In this document: positions 40,183 to 41,741 of the stretch, one piece after another
Numbering within the stretch: the stretch's first letter is position 1
Layout of the letters: the number at the start of each line of letters is the position of its first letter
From: JAGNZR01 sp051652785
Lineage (GTDB): Bacteria; Fusobacteriota; Fusobacteriia; Fusobacteriales; Fusobacteriaceae
Direction: 5' to 3'
NCBI GenBank assembly: GCA_051652785.1
Contig: JBOFUX010000029.1
Coordinates: forward strand, 1-41,741
DNA: 41,741 nucleotides
Notes under the pieces: generated by a model
What the model was told of the DNA's origin: nothing
Database searches by the model: none
The model's input: the letters and a program-made list of their open reading frames with translations, nothing else
Made by a program: the position numbers and the translations under genes

Positions 40183-41741
40183 TTATAAAACTTCCATATA
40201 AATTTTATAAGGTCCTTTTCTTTCGCCATTTTTGTAAGTAGATTCTGTATAACCACTTTCGTTGTATATTTTATGAAAACCTTCAAGAATCCCTTTTTTA
40301 TAGGTTAATTCTTTAATTAATTTTCCCTTTGTATTATATGTTTTAGACAGGCCTTCTTCTTTTCCATTGAGATAAGTAGTTTCTAGTTCTAAGTTACCAT
40401 TTTCGTAATATTGATTAAACGAGCCGTTAATTTCTCCATTAAAATAGGTAGTCTCCACTTCAAGTCCAGCATGTTCATAATATTTGTGAAAAGAGCCTTC
40501 AATTTTCCCATTAAAATAAGTGGTTTCTAGCTCTAATTTAGCATTATCATAATAGCTTTTAAATGAACCATTAATTTCTCCATTAAAATAAGTGGTTTCT
40601 AGTTCCAGTTCACCATGTTCAAAATATGATTTATAAGCCCCTTCTTTTTTTTTATTTTTATAAATAAATTCACCAGCTAATTGTCCATTTTCATAATACC
40701 ACTTATAAGAACCATCAAATTCTCCATTTTTATAATTAGATTCTAGACGAAGTTGTTCATTATCAAAATATGTTTTAGAGGCTCCTTCTTTTTTCCCATT
40801 TAAATAAAAAGATTCTTCTGCTAAATTCCCATTTTCATAAAAATTTTTATAAACCCCTTCTAATTGCCCATTGAGATAAAAACACTCCTCTTTTAACTGT
40901 CCGTTTATATAATATCTTTTATAAACCCCATTTTTTTCTCCGTTTATGTAAAAACCTTCTTCTTCTAATTTTCTGTTTATATAATATTTTATAAAAGATC
41001 CCTCTAATAGTCCTCTTTTATAAAAAGCACTGAATTCTAATTGACCTTTTTTATAAACTAATTCTTTAATTAATTCTCCATTTAAATAAATTAATTCTTT
41101 AATTAACTCATCATCTTCATTATATCTTTTTAAAGAACCATCAAGTTTCCCATTTTTATAAATGGACTCTTCTTTTAACTTCCCATTTTCAAAATATTTT
41201 TTATAAAAACCATCAAGTTTTCCATTTTTATAATTACATTTATCACTTAATTTTCCATTTTGATAATATATTTTAAAAGAGCCTTCTTTTTTTCCATTTA
41301 AATAGGTACTTTGAACATAACGTTCTCCATTTTCATAATAACTATTAAAAGAACTTTCTCGTGCCCCATCTTCATAAATAGATTCATCATATAAATTTCC
41401 ATTTTCATAATATCTTTTACAAAAACCTTCTCTTTTTCCATTTAAATAGGTACTTTCATCATATAATTGCCCGTTTAAATAATAATTTTTAGAAATTCCT
41501 TGAAGTTTTCCAATTTTATAGTTAGAAGAAAATTCTAATTGCCCATTTTCATAGTATTTATTGTAAACACCTTCTTTTTCTCCGTTTAAATAATGAGCTT
41601 CATCACTTATTTTTCCATTTTCGAAATAATTAATAAAAGGTCCTTGGAGTTTATCATTTTTGTAATTAGAAGAAAATTCTAATTGCCCATTTTCATAGTA
41701 TTTATTGTAGACACCTTCTTTTTCTCCGTTTAAATAATGAG
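40183..41741 (-). CDS. Large YwqK/MORN_2-repeat protein, 5' end outside the window
   Basis: The minus-strand frame is open from the right edge to the stop at 40183, 519 codons without a stop. Almost all of it consists of about 23 repeats of 20-24 residues with the consensus Y-x-N-G-x-x-x-G-x-x-x-x-Y-Y-E-N-G-x-L-x-x-E. Examples are YLNGKREGFCKRYYENGNL and YFNGEINGSFKSYYDNAKL. Repeats of this MORN_2/YwqK type form beta-hairpin solenoids. No Met codon occurs in the first 427 visible residues; the first in-frame start-type codon is GTG at 40458, inside a repeat, so a gene starting there is rejected. No signal peptide can be judged because the N-terminus is missing. It probably precedes the TVP38-family gene on the same strand. 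Confidence 0.85.
   Translation of the reverse strand, partial: HYLNGEKEGVYNKYYENGQLEFSSNYKNDKLQGPFINYFENGKISDEAHYLNGEKEGVYNKYYENGQLEFSSNYKIGKLQGISKNYYLNGQLYDESTYLNGKREGFCKRYYENGNLYDESIYEDGARESSFNSYYENGERYVQSTYLNGKKEGSFKIYYQNGKLSDKCNYKNGKLDGFYKKYFENGKLKEESIYKNGKLDGSLKRYNEDDELIKELIYLNGELIKELVYKKGQLEFSAFYKRGLLEGSFIKYYINRKLEEEGFYINGEKNGVYKRYYINGQLKEECFYLNGQLEGVYKNFYENGNLAEESFYLNGKKEGASKTYFDNEQLRLESNYKNGEFDGSYKWYYENGQLAGEFIYKNKKKEGAYKSYFEHGELELETTYFNGEINGSFKSYYDNAKLELETTYFNGKIEGSFHKYYEHAGLEVETTYFNGEINGSFNQYYENGNLELETTYLNGKEEGLSKTYNTKGKLIKELTYKKGILEGFHKIYNESGYTESTYKNGERKGPYKIYMEVL
41522..41741 (-). repeat. 144-bp recent internal duplication in the repeat gene
   Basis: The 76 bases at 41522-41597 recur at 41666-41741 with a single mismatch (A/G), an offset of 144 bp or exactly 48 codons. 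Other repeats of the gene are far more diverged at the DNA level. The second copy is cut by the window edge, so the duplication may be longer. Confidence 0.9.

Noticed and set aside
40183..40458. A separate 91-residue gene starting at GTG 40458
   Set aside because: The frame is open for hundreds of codons upstream with the same repeat pattern, and the GTG is an ordinary Val within a repeat.
40183..41741. CRISPR array suggested by regularly spaced similar segments
   Set aside because: The spacing follows a 20-24-codon protein repeat, units vary in sequence and length, there are no identical repeats with unique spacers and no cas genes.

Overview
The window is a very AT-rich bacterial chromosome segment. 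Its genes are tightly packed, nearly all intergenic DNA is A+T, and codons ending in A or T dominate. The combination of an rnfCDGEAB operon, a single-chain iron-sulfur L-serine dehydratase, an opp transporter, envelope genes and YwqK/MORN-type repeat proteins fits an anaerobic, amino-acid-fermenting member of the Fusobacteriota (Fusobacterium/Cetobacterium-like). That assignment is inferred from gene content and base composition; no rRNA or other marker in the window settles it.

Region 1 (1-8527) is a replication and DNA-topology cluster: a plasmid-type replication initiator (284-2167), a small S4-domain protein, recF, a DUF721/DciA-like gene, gyrB and gyrA. The layout resembles the classical dnaA-dnaN-recF-gyrB-gyrA neighbourhood, but the initiator is a RepA/RPA-like winged-helix protein and not DnaA, and dnaN is missing. 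Four copies of a repeat, TTATTG-N4-TA(T/G)ACA(T/A), flank the initiator gene (18-40, 155-177, 201-223, 2189-2211). One overlaps the probable rep promoter, like iterons with autoregulation.

Region 2 (8553-16945) holds a UspA-like protein, a YfcE-type phosphodiesterase, pheS-pheT, L-serine dehydratase, pth and two tandem mscS paralogues, closed by a rho-independent terminator. Region 3 (17025-22189) is the complete rnfCDGEAB operon with its own promoter and terminator. It encodes the ferredoxin:NAD+ oxidoreductase that makes an ion gradient from reduced ferredoxin.

Region 4 (22230-29649) carries a secreted YwqK-repeat protein, a 330-bp gap with a perfect hairpin and a possible gene relic, a PhnA-like zinc-ribbon protein and an MBL-fold hydrolase on the minus strand. 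A plus-strand run follows: a divergent alanine racemase, a secreted GHL10-like glycoside hydrolase, a TauE/SafE permease and a MATE transporter.

Region 5 (29658-41741) is all minus strand. It holds oppBCDF with oppA last, a SWIM-SNF2 helicase, a CCG-domain iron-sulfur protein, a TVP38/DedA-like membrane protein with a possible coupled leader peptide, and a long YwqK/MORN_2 repeat protein that runs off the right edge and is open for all 519 visible codons.

The observations most worth following up are the plasmid-type initiator in the dnaA position with its iteron-like repeats, and the edge-truncated repeat protein with a very recent internal duplication.
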